Assembly (NCBI GenBank): GCA_020249025.1
Contig: JADCGM010000267.1
Location: 1-5,471 of the forward strand
Origin: Alphaproteobacteria bacterium
Lineage (GTDB): Bacteria > Pseudomonadota > Alphaproteobacteria > Sphingomonadales > Sphingomonadaceae
DNA length: 5,471 nucleotides
Direction of reading: 5' to 3'
Of this stretch, positions 1 through 5,024 are shown piece by piece. The translations under genes were made by a program, and so were the position numbers. The notes under the pieces are model-generated. The model was not told the DNA's origin. It did not search any database and was given only the letters and a program-made list of their open reading frames with translations. Every line of letters starts with the position of its first letter. Positions within the stretch are counted from its first letter, which is position 1.

Positions 1-114
1 GCGGCGGATGAAGCGGCGGCCCGCGGCATCCGCGTCGTCGACTTCGACGCCGGCCATGACGCGATGGTCACCGCGCCGGAGGCGACCGCCAAGCTTCTGA
101 TCGGCCTCGCCTAG
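1..114 (+). CDS. alpha/beta-hydrolase-like protein, C-terminal end (partial)
   Basis: The frame is open from the first base of the window and ends at TAG (112-114), giving the last 37 residues of a protein whose start lies outside. The visible tail contains the segment DAGHDAMVTAPEATAKLL. A Gly-His-Asp in this position, about 20 residues before the C-terminus and followed by a helix, is what one expects for the catalytic histidine loop of alpha/beta-hydrolase-fold enzymes (esterases, lipases, peptidases), with His19 of the fragment as the candidate triad histidine. The nucleophile and acid residues are off the window, so neither substrate nor subfamily can be named. The gene runs convergently into the - strand Sel1-like gene and their stop codons share bases 112-113. 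The family call is an inference from a short fragment. Confidence 0.6.
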   Translation, partial: AADEAAARGIRVVDFDAGHDAMVTAPEATAKLLIGLA

Positions 115-674
115 TTGCCGATCCGCGCGAGCAGCGTCTCGACGAGCAGCTGGCGGTAGAAATCCCCGGCCGGGATCCGCGTCTTCGCCTGTTCGAGAAA
201 GCCCCGCATCTCCGCCGGGTCCTGCTTCACCGCGCAGCCCGCGAACTTGCCCTGCAGGCTCCACGCCGGAAAGCCGACGAGCCCCGCCAGCCGTCCCTTC
301 ACTGCCGAGCGGCGGATGAGGTCGCCCGCCTTGCAGGCGTCCTGCTCGGCCTTGTTGAGACCGTAGAGGTGGATGTAGCCGACGACGAACAGCGCCTGCG
401 GATAGTCGCCCGCCACCGCCGCCGCGCGATTGCCCGCCGCCTCGTCGCCGCGCCCGGCGTAGCCGAGCACGCGCGCCATCTGGTAATTGAGCCGCGGATT
501 GCCCGGATCGGCTGTCACCGCTGCCCGGCAGGCCGGGATCGCCTTCGCCAGATCGACATCGGCCTGCGGCACGCCAGTCGCAACCCGGTCGGGATCGTCG
601 GGGTGCGACGCCAGCCGGTCGCATTCGGTGACGGTCATCGACGCCGCGGCGGCCGCGGCCAGCATTGCGATCAT
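111..674 (-). CDS. exported Sel1/TPR-like repeat protein
   Basis: A 187-residue protein that begins with a short hydrophobic alanine-rich stretch (residues 1-12, MIAMLAAAAAAS). This looks like a compact signal peptide but lacks the usual basic residues before the core, so export is likely rather than certain. The mature part carries helical repeat character: a TPR-like pair around residues 57-90 (ADPGNPRLNYQMARVLGYAG and following) and a Sel1-like unit around 92-128 (ALFVVGYIHLYG, then RRSAVKGR). Four cysteines (18, 49, 114, 147) would fit disulfides in an exported protein. Such repeats normally mediate protein-protein contacts; no catalytic motif is visible. Its ATG overlaps the stop of the ribbon-helix-helix gene (ATGA, 671-674). 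An AAAGGG Shine-Dalgarno (682-687) sits 7 bases before this ATG; a second ATG at codon 4 is also possible. Specific function unknown. Confidence 0.75.
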   Translation of the reverse strand: MIAMLAAAAAASMTVTECDRLASHPDDPDRVATGVPQADVDLAKAIPACRAAVTADPGNPRLNYQMARVLGYAGRGDEAAGNRAAAVAGDYPQALFVVGYIHLYGLNKAEQDACKAGDLIRRSAVKGRLAGLVGFPAWSLQGKFAGCAVKQDPAEMRGFLEQAKTRIPAGDFYRQLLVETLLARIGN

Positions 675-889
675 GCCCTTGCCCTTTCGAACAGCCAGAC
701 CCGGAGCGCGCTCGACAGATTGGTCGTGCGCGCCTCGTCGATCTCGGCGACCAGCGCGTTGAGCGCCTGCCCGCGCTCGGCCGCCGCCGCCACCAGCGCC
801 TCCCAGAAAACGCGCTCGAGGCTGATCGACGTGCGGTGGCCCTGGATCGTGACCGACCGCTTGACGAGATCGCTGCCGGCCGCCGGCAT
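671..889 (-). CDS. small ribbon-helix-helix (RHH_4-type) DNA-binding protein
   Basis: A 72-residue protein with the pattern of the short alphaproteobacterial ribbon-helix-helix domain family (Pfam RHH_4). A basic beta strand (KRSVTIQGHRTSISL, residues 10-24) is followed by helix A (about 25-40, ERVFWEALVAAAAERG), a turn, helix B (about 41-53, QALNALVAEIDEA), and a short C-terminal helix starting at NLSSALRVWLF. In this fold two strands pair in a dimer and insert into the DNA major groove, so a role as transcriptional regulator is the natural inference; its target is not visible. The ATG shares its A with the phaB stop codon (TGATG, 887-891) and no good Shine-Dalgarno precedes it, so translation probably depends on ribosomes finishing phaB. 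The stop overlaps the next gene by four bases. The frame stays open far upstream inside phaB, but that extension is low-complexity Arg/Gly and not part of the gene. Confidence 0.85.
   Translation of the reverse strand: MPAAGSDLVKRSVTIQGHRTSISLERVFWEALVAAAAERGQALNALVAEIDEARTTNLSSALRVWLFERARA
676..687 (-). promoter_or_regulatory. tandem Shine-Dalgarno motifs of the Sel1-like gene
   Basis: Reading the - strand, AAAGGGCAAGGG lies at 687-676. The first AAAGGG (687-682) is 7 bases from the ATG at 674. The second AAGGG (680-676) is too close to that ATG but 10 bases from the in-frame ATG at 665. The motif lies inside the end of the upstream ribbon-helix-helix gene, so this cistron can be read both by coupling and by its own ribosome-binding site. 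Which ATG is used is undecided; the first fits better. Confidence 0.5.
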
Positions 890-1611
890 CAGTACATGTG
901 CTGGCCGCCGTTGATGCTCATGGTCGAGCCGGTGATGAAGCCGCCGTCCTCCGAGCACAGGAAGGCGACGCCGCGCGCGATCTCGTGCGCGCCGCCCAGC
1001 CGCCCGACCGGGATCTTGGCGACGATCTTCGCCAGCACGTCCGCCGGGACGGCGGCGACCATGTCGGTATCGATGTAGCCGGGCGCGATCGCGTTCACCG
1101 TGACGCCGAACTTGGCGCCTTCCTGCGCCAGCGCCTTGGTGAAGCCGTGGATGCCCGACTTGGCGGCGGCGTAGTTGACCTGGCCGTACTGGCCGGCCTG
1201 GCCGTTGATCGAGCCGATGTTGACGATGCGGCCCCAGCCGCGCTCGCGCATGCCCGGGAACACCGCCTTCGCCATGTTGAAGCAGCCGCCGAGGTTCGTA
1301 TCCATGACCTCCTTCCACATCTGGTAGGTCATCTTCAGCAGCGTCGTGTCGCGGGTGATGCCGGCGTTGTTGACGAGCACGTCGACCGGGCCGAGGTCGG
1401 CCGCGACTTTCGCCGCGCCCTCCTGGCAGGCATCGAAATCGGCGACGTCCCACTTGTAGGCGGGGATACCGGTGCGCGCGGTGAACTCGCGGGCGCGCTC
1501 CTCGTTGCCGGCATAGTTGGCGGCCACCGTCATGCCGGCGTCCCGCAAGGCGACGCAGATGGCCTCGCCGATGCCGCGCGATCCTCCAGTGACGATTGCG
1601 ACGCGTGCCAT
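889..1611 (-). CDS. phaB: acetoacetyl-CoA reductase PhaB
   Basis: A 240-residue short-chain dehydrogenase/reductase of full family length. It reduces acetoacetyl-CoA to (R)-3-hydroxybutyryl-CoA, normally with NADPH, the second step of polyhydroxybutyrate synthesis, in the cytoplasm. Visible features are the Rossmann cofactor motif TGGSRGIG (8-15), NNAG (81-84), and the catalytic set Asn106, Ser134, Tyr147 and Lys151. The stretch NGQAGQYGQVNYAAAK (136-151) contains Gln141 and Gln144, and PGYIDTDM spans 177-184. These two glutamines and the GYI tyrosine match the substrate-binding residues described for PhaB of Ralstonia eutropha, which favours PhaB over the closely related FabG. The start has a GGGGAG Shine-Dalgarno at 1621-1626, 9 bases upstream. 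No phaA or phaC is in the window. It lies 50 bases after hemH and overlaps the following ribbon-helix-helix gene. FabG activity cannot be excluded from sequence alone. Confidence 0.93.
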   Translation of the reverse strand: MARVAIVTGGSRGIGEAICVALRDAGMTVAANYAGNEERAREFTARTGIPAYKWDVADFDACQEGAAKVAADLGPVDVLVNNAGITRDTTLLKMTYQMWKEVMDTNLGGCFNMAKAVFPGMRERGWGRIVNIGSINGQAGQYGQVNYAAAKSGIHGFTKALAQEGAKFGVTVNAIAPGYIDTDMVAAVPADVLAKIVAKIPVGRLGGAHEIARGVAFLCSEDGGFITGSTMSINGGQHMY

Positions 1612-1620
1612 ATGTCCGAT

Positions 1621-1661
1621 CTCCCCAGTCCCGTTTCGCGCAGCCTAGGCGAGGGCCGGGG
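1621..1661 (-). promoter_or_regulatory. phaB leader with Shine-Dalgarno inside a possible hairpin
   Basis: This is most of the 50-base gap between the hemH stop and the phaB start. The phaB Shine-Dalgarno GGGGAG (- strand, 1626-1621) can pair with a CCCC at 1661-1658 just after the hemH stop. A second step of pairing, CCC (1655-1653) with GGG (1632-1630), sits inside. An 8-base palindrome GCCTAGGC (1643-1650) lies in the loop region. The pairing is imperfect (a 3-by-2 internal loop) and could equally be a dispersed intergenic repeat or a weak terminator of hemH. The ribosome-binding site is well supported; a regulatory role for the hairpin is inference. Confidence 0.4.
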
Positions 1662-2675
1662 CTAAATCCACCCGGCCAGTTCGCGTTCGAGGAGTGTCTT
1701 CAGCAGCGCCACACCACCCTCGCTGGCATTGAGGCAAGGGATGTAGGCGAAGCGCTCGCCGCCCGCGTGCTGGAAGATCTCGGCGCCCTCCATCGCGATC
1801 TCCTCGAGCGTTTCGAGGCAGTCGGCGGAAAAGCCCGGCGCGATCAGCGCGACCTTGCGCTTGCCCTCGCCCGGCAGCGCCTCGAGCGTCGCGTCGGTAT
1901 AGGGCTTCAGCCACTCGGCGCGGCCGAAGCGCGACTGGAAGCTGATCCGCAGCCGGTCCTCGCTCCACCCCATCGCCTCGCGCAGCAGCCGCGCGGTCTT
2001 CTGACACTGGCAATGATAGGGATCGCCGAGCATCAGCGTGCGCTCGGGCATGCCGTGGAAGCTCGTCAGCACGACATCGGGCTCGAAATCGAGTGCGGCG
2101 AGGCCCGCGCGCAGCGAGGCCGCGACCGCGTCGATATAGGCGGGGTCGTCATGATAGGGCGGCAGCGTCCGCAGCGCCGGCTGCCAACGCCAGCCCTTCA
2201 GGATGTCGAACACCCGGTCGCTGACTGTCGCCGTCGTCGCCGCCGAATATTGGGGATAGAGCGGGGCGATGAGAATGCGGTCGCAGCCCGCCTCCTTCAG
2301 CGCGCTCAGCTTGTCGGCGATCGACGGCTGGCCATAGCGCATCGCCCATTCGACCATCACCCGGTCGCCGAACGCGGTCTTCAGCGCCTCGGCCTGATCG
2401 CGAGTGATGGCGCGCAGCGGCGAGTCCCCGCCGGTCTGGTCCCAGACCTTGGCATAGGCGGCCGCCGACCGCTTGGGGCGGGTGTTGAGAATGACGCCGC
2501 GCAGGATCGGCTGCCAGATGAGCGGCGGGATCTCGACGACGCGGCGGTCCGACAGGAATTCGGCGAGATAGCGGCGCACCGCCGGCACCGACGGATCGTC
2601 GGGGGTGCCGAGGTTGACGAGCAGCACGCCGATGCGTCGCGCCGCGACGCGGGGGTGATCCGGGGGCAAGGTCAT
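1662..2675 (-). CDS. hemH: ferrochelatase (protoporphyrin/coproporphyrin ferrochelatase)
   Basis: A 337-residue ferrochelatase, the usual bacterial length, which inserts Fe2+ into the porphyrin ring as the final step of haem synthesis. With the chosen start, the N-terminal motif LLVNLGTPD is at 18-26, LYPQYS at 139-144, the active-site histidine motif SFHGMP at 205-210 (His207), GDPYHCQCQKTAR at 217-229, and GFSADCLETLEE at 281-292, where Glu288 aligns with the conserved acidic residue of the family. No membrane segment is evident. I chose the ATG at 2675 because AGG (2685-2683) lies 7 bases before it; an in-frame ATG six codons earlier (2693) has no well-spaced ribosome-binding site but is possible. 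Cysteines at 131, 222, 224, 286 and 314 are notable because some bacterial ferrochelatases bind a [2Fe-2S] cluster. The next gene upstream ends 39 bases before this start, so the genes may share a transcript. Confidence 0.95.
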   Translation of the reverse strand: MTLPPDHPRVAARRIGVLLVNLGTPDDPSVPAVRRYLAEFLSDRRVVEIPPLIWQPILRGVILNTRPKRSAAAYAKVWDQTGGDSPLRAITRDQAEALKTAFGDRVMVEWAMRYGQPSIADKLSALKEAGCDRILIAPLYPQYSAATTATVSDRVFDILKGWRWQPALRTLPPYHDDPAYIDAVAASLRAGLAALDFEPDVVLTSFHGMPERTLMLGDPYHCQCQKTARLLREAMGWSEDRLRISFQSRFGRAEWLKPYTDATLEALPGEGKRKVALIAPGFSADCLETLEEIAMEGAEIFQHAGGERFAYIPCLNASEGGVALLKTLLERELAGWI

Positions 2676-2714
2676 TTGCCCCCCTATATCCATCCCTTTG
2701 TGGCAGGGGGAGGG

Positions 2715-3260
2715 CTACCAGCGCGACGCGACGCTGTCCTCAAAACGAAATGCGACGATCGAGCCGTTGCGGGCGGTGCAGCTGAAGCGCACCCGGTCGG
2801 TGTAGGTGCCGGGCTTGTCGCGGTCCCAGCCGCGCGGGCGCTCGACCTCGACGGTCCCCTTCACCCGGTAGCGGGCGCCGCTGTTCGACACCGAATCGAT
2901 GGTGCGCACATAGGCGCGCGGGGCGTCGCGGCGGGCTTCGTCCTCGGCGGCGCGGGCGCAGATGTCGACCGCATCGGTGCGGTCCTCATAGCCGAAGCGG
3001 GCGTCACGGTCCCAGTCGTCCTTGTCGCGATCGGCCTTGGAGATGCCCGAGGCGATCGCGGCGATGCCGCCGATGATAATCGCACCAGCGATGATATCGC
3101 CCGCATCGACCCGGTCGCGGTGCCGGTGCCGGCCCCAGTGCCGGTCGCCGCGCCAGTCGCGCGCCTCGGCCTTGCCGACCGCGAACGGCGCAACGGGTGC
3201 GCCGGTCAGCATGGCGGCGGCGACGGCCGCAGTGGCGGCTGGGCGCAGGATCTGGGGCAT
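2715..3260 (-). CDS. secreted or membrane-anchored protein of unknown function
   Basis: I do not recognise a family for this 181-residue protein. It has a credible signal peptide: Arg6, a hydrophobic alanine-rich core to about residue 29, then AEA before Arg34 as a likely cleavage site. The mature start is unusually rich in Arg, Asp, His and Trp (RDWRGDRHWGRHRHRDR, 34-50). A glycine-rich hydrophobic stretch follows (about 54-73, IIAGAIIIGGIAAIASGIS), resembling a glycine-zipper or single membrane segment. A second charged stretch (75-95) leads into a mixed alpha/beta C-terminal half with Cys101 and Cys161, which could form a disulfide. The start is well supported by GGGAG at 3268-3272, 7 bases upstream. 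It ends 39 bases before hemH, but a haem-related job is only guesswork. The open frame upstream of 3260 overlaps the thioesterase gene and is not used. Confidence 0.8.
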   Translation of the reverse strand: MPQILRPAATAAVAAAMLTGAPVAPFAVGKAEARDWRGDRHWGRHRHRDRVDAGDIIAGAIIIGGIAAIASGISKADRDKDDWDRDARFGYEDRTDAVDICARAAEDEARRDAPRAYVRTIDSVSNSGARYRVKGTVEVERPRGWDRDKPGTYTDRVRFSCTARNGSIVAFRFEDSVASRW

Positions 3261-3267
3261 CGTTCGT

Positions 3268-3272
3268 CTCCC
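3268..3272 (-). promoter_or_regulatory. Shine-Dalgarno deciding the start of the secreted protein
   Basis: GGGAG on the - strand, 7 bases before the ATG at 3260. It separates the real start from the longer open frame that continues to 3566, whose upstream part lies antiparallel to no known domain and has no signal peptide at its beginning. Confidence 0.6.
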
Positions 3273-3283
3273 GGAATGATCGT

Positions 3284-3294
3284 CCGGAATCCGG
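3284..3294. repeat. short inverted repeat CCGGAATCCGG upstream of the secreted-protein gene
   Basis: Arms CCGGA (3284-3288) and TCCGG (3290-3294) flank a single central base. CCGGAAT also occurs at 3271-3277, 13 bases away, forming a direct repeat with 3284-3290. The 80-base gap between the thioesterase stop and this gene's start is the most likely place for its promoter, so a protein-binding site is possible. I see no convincing -35/-10 pair. Short GC-rich inverted repeats occur by chance in such DNA. Confidence 0.25.
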
Positions 3295-3340
3295 CCTACG
3301 CCGCCCCACTTGTATCGGCGATGAACCGGCCCCGCGCGGC

Positions 3341-3772
3341 TCAGGCGATGGCGGCGAGCGCGGCGCGGAACGCGTCGGGCAGCGGCGCCGGCCGGCGCGT
3401 CGCGCTGTCGACATAGACGTGGACGAAGAAGCCTTCGGCCGCCGCCTCGTCGTGCCCCGACGTGAACAGGCCGATCTCGTAGCGCACGCTCGACGAGCCG
3501 ATATGCGCGGCGCGGATGCCCGCCTCGACCGGTTCGGGAAAGGTCACCGAGCGCGCGTAGCGGCACCCGGTTTCGACGACGAGCCCGATGGTCGCGCCGC
3601 CATGGATGTCGAGCACCCCCACCTCGATCAGATAGGCGTTCACCGCGGTGTCGAACCAGGAATAATAGACGACGTTGTTCACATGGCCGTAGCTGTCGTT
3701 GTCCATCCAGCGGGTCGGGATGGTGCGGAAGACCGGATAGGCCTTCCGCGGCCGGAACGGCGTCCGGCTCAC
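3341..3772 (-). CDS. hotdog-fold acyl-CoA thioesterase (4HBT/YbgC/FadM-like)
   Basis: A 143-residue single hotdog-domain protein of the 4-hydroxybenzoyl-CoA thioesterase-like superfamily, which hydrolyses acyl-CoA thioesters in the cytoplasm. The diagnostic segment is RWMDNDSYGHVNNVVYYSWF (21-40). It matches the R-x-x-D-x-D-x-x-G-H-V-N-N pattern, with Asp26 in the place of the catalytic aspartate of Pseudomonas 4HBT. The rest follows the usual hotdog plan, including FPEPVEAGIRA (78-88) and SSSVRYEIGL (93-102). The start is GTG at 3772-3770, overlapping the dehydrogenase stop as GTGA. A GAGG ribosome-binding site (3783-3780) lies 7 bases before it. The open frame upstream of this GTG runs inside the dehydrogenase gene in another frame and is a shadow. 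Substrate is unknown; coupling to the alcohol dehydrogenase suggests, without proof, related substrates. Confidence 0.9.
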   Translation of the reverse strand: MSRTPFRPRKAYPVFRTIPTRWMDNDSYGHVNNVVYYSWFDTAVNAYLIEVGVLDIHGGATIGLVVETGCRYARSVTFPEPVEAGIRAAHIGSSSVRYEIGLFTSGHDEAAAEGFFVHVYVDSATRRPAPLPDAFRAALAAIA

Positions 3773-4908
3773 AGCGCCGCCTCGTAGAGCCGCCGCGCGT
3801 CGGCCTCGTCGATCGGGCAGGGATTGTTCACCAGCAGCCGCTGCTGTTTCATCGCCTCGCTGGCCAGCAGGTCGAGATGCCCTGCCTCGACTCCGACCGC
3901 GCGCAGCCGGTCGGGCAACCCGCAATCGGCGGCGATGGACTGCAGCGCCGCGACCAGCCCCTGCGCCTGCCCCTGCCGCCCGACGCTTCCAAGCTTCGGA
4001 TCGACCAGCGGCGCCAGCTCGGCATAGAGATCGAGCGCCGCGCCCATGTTGTGGCCGAGCACATGCGGCAGCATCAGCGCGTTCGACAGCCCGTGCGGCA
4101 CATGAAAATGCCCCCCGAGCGGATAGGCCAGCGCATGGACGCCTGCCACCGGCGCATTGGCGAAGGCGACGCCCGCCAGATAGGCGCCGCGCAGCATCGC
4201 ATCGCGCGCCGGGCGGTTGCCGCCGTCGCGCACCGCAGTGCGGATGTTGGCGGCGAGCAGCACCAGCGCCTCGCGCGCCAACGCATCCGACAACGGGTTC
4301 TTCAGCCGCGCCGACGTATAGGCCTCGATCGCATGCACCATGGCGTCGACGCCCGTCGCCGCCGTCACATGCGCGGGCAGCCCGAGCGTCAGCTCGGCAT
4401 CGAGGATCGCCCACTGCGCGTAGAGCGCCGGCGAGTTGACGCCCTTCTTTTCCGCGCCGCCCACCGTGATCACCGAGATCGGCGTCGCTTCCGATCCCGT
4501 GCCCGCCGTCGTCGGAACCAGCACCAGCGGCAGCCCCTGCCCCCTGGCATTGCCAACGCCATAGATCGCTTCGAGCTCGTCGCCGGAGCCGAGCAGATAG
4601 GCAGCGACCTTCGCCACATCCATCGGCGACCCGCCGCCGAAGCCGACGACCGCGCCGCAACCCGCGCCCGCCGCCGTCGCCGCCAGCACCGTCGCCGCCG
4701 ACGGATCGGCCTCGACCGCATCGAACACCACGACCTCGCGCCCGGCCGCCGCAAGGCTGGCCAGCGCCGCATCCGCCAGCCCCAGCCCGCGCACGCCCGC
4801 ATCGGTCACGAACAGCACCCGCTGCGCGTCGATCAGCTCGGGAATCGCCGCCGCCGCCCCGGTTCCCGAGCGGACGCGCGGGCCATAGTCGAAAGTGAAG
4901 TCAGCCAT
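3769..4908 (-). CDS. iron-containing (group III) alcohol dehydrogenase
   Basis: A 379-residue, full-length member of the Fe-ADH family, which interconverts alcohols and aldehydes or ketones with NAD(P)H. The N-terminal nucleotide-binding half contains GFGGGSPMDVAK (89-100) and PTTAGTGSEATP (132-143). The C-terminal helical half carries the metal ligands in the expected spacing: Asp188 and His192 in GVDAMVHAIEAY, His258 in GVHALAYPLGGHFHVPHG, and His272 at the end of that motif; His267 lies between them. Fe2+ or Zn2+ is therefore the expected cofactor. I place the start at ATG 4908 (MADFTFDYGPRV) because this gives the usual N-terminus. A GTG 18 codons earlier (4962) would add an atypical, basic segment reaching into the hairpin element. 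No strong Shine-Dalgarno precedes ATG 4908. The stop overlaps the thioesterase start. The true substrate cannot be read from sequence. Confidence 0.92.
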   Translation of the reverse strand: MADFTFDYGPRVRSGTGAAAAIPELIDAQRVLFVTDAGVRGLGLADAALASLAAAGREVVVFDAVEADPSAATVLAATAAGAGCGAVVGFGGGSPMDVAKVAAYLLGSGDELEAIYGVGNARGQGLPLVLVPTTAGTGSEATPISVITVGGAEKKGVNSPALYAQWAILDAELTLGLPAHVTAATGVDAMVHAIEAYTSARLKNPLSDALAREALVLLAANIRTAVRDGGNRPARDAMLRGAYLAGVAFANAPVAGVHALAYPLGGHFHVPHGLSNALMLPHVLGHNMGAALDLYAELAPLVDPKLGSVGRQGQAQGLVAALQSIAADCGLPDRLRAVGVEAGHLDLLASEAMKQQRLLVNNPCPIDEADARRLYEAAL

Positions 4909-4956
4909 GCCGGGCGTTCTAAGCCGCCCGCGCGAAAAGATCGACGGGGCGATGCA

Positions 4957-4977
4957 CCTCACCGCACGGCGGAGAGG
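4957..4977. repeat. imperfect hairpin, first half of an intergenic hairpin pair
   Basis: CCTC (4957-4960) pairs with GAGG (4974-4977) and CCGC (4962-4965) with GCGG (4969-4972), separated by an A-A mismatch, around the loop ACG. It lies just beside the longer perfect hairpin at 4982-5006, and the two together fill the middle of the 116-base gap before the alcohol dehydrogenase. Together they resemble a dispersed intergenic repeat module more than a dedicated regulator; that reading is an inference. Confidence 0.35.
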
Positions 4978-4981
4978 GGTC

Positions 4982-5006
4982 CTCCCCTCCCCGTTGGGGA
5001 GGGGAG
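4982..5006 (-). terminator. perfect 11-bp GC hairpin after the serine hydrolase gene
   Basis: CTCCCCTCCCC (4982-4992) and GGGGAGGGGAG (4996-5006) form a perfect 11-base-pair stem with the loop GTT. It starts 18 bases beyond the serine hydrolase stop codon (5025-5027) on the - strand. There is no run of T on the exit side, so it is not a textbook intrinsic terminator. It could slow or stop transcription, protect the 3' end of the upstream message, or be one copy of the C/G-rich intergenic repeats common in GC-rich alphaproteobacteria. An alternative pairing, AGGGG (4975-4979) with CCCCT (4984-4988), competes with the left arm. Confidence 0.5.
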
Positions 5007-5024
5007 AATGTGGCGTTGGAACCC

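Noticed and set aside
890..1453. Upstream extension of the ribbon-helix-helix frame, suggesting a 260-residue protein
   Set aside because: It is a shadow of phaB in another frame; the ATG at 889 sits exactly at the phaB stop and precedes the whole domain.
898..1665. 255-codon open frame on the + strand opposite phaB
   Set aside because: Antisense to a gene with every SDR catalytic residue in place; no domain of its own.
2676..2714. Promoter for hemH in the TATA-containing gap
   Set aside because: GATATAGGGG is the only AT-bearing segment, but there is no matching -35 element at proper spacing, so I do not call a promoter.
1596..3416. 606-codon open frame on the + strand opposite hemH and the secreted-protein gene
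   Set aside because: It is rich in Arg, Ala and Gly with no recognisable domain, and lies antisense to a clear ferrochelatase. In DNA this GC-rich, stop codons are rare in the antisense frames of real genes.
3261..3566. Longer N-terminus for the secreted protein
   Set aside because: The extra part is a shadow of the thioesterase gene, and the signal peptide and a good GGGAG site mark the start at 3260.
3773..4660. Upstream extension of the thioesterase frame, suggesting a long fusion protein
   Set aside because: The extension is an alternative frame of the alcohol dehydrogenase with Arg/Ala/Gly shadow composition. The hotdog domain starts just after the GTG at 3772, which has its own ribosome-binding site.
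4909..4962. GTG at 4962 as start of the alcohol dehydrogenase
   Set aside because: It adds 18 residues not typical of the family and overlaps the hairpin element; MADFTFDYGP at 4908 gives the normal N-terminus.
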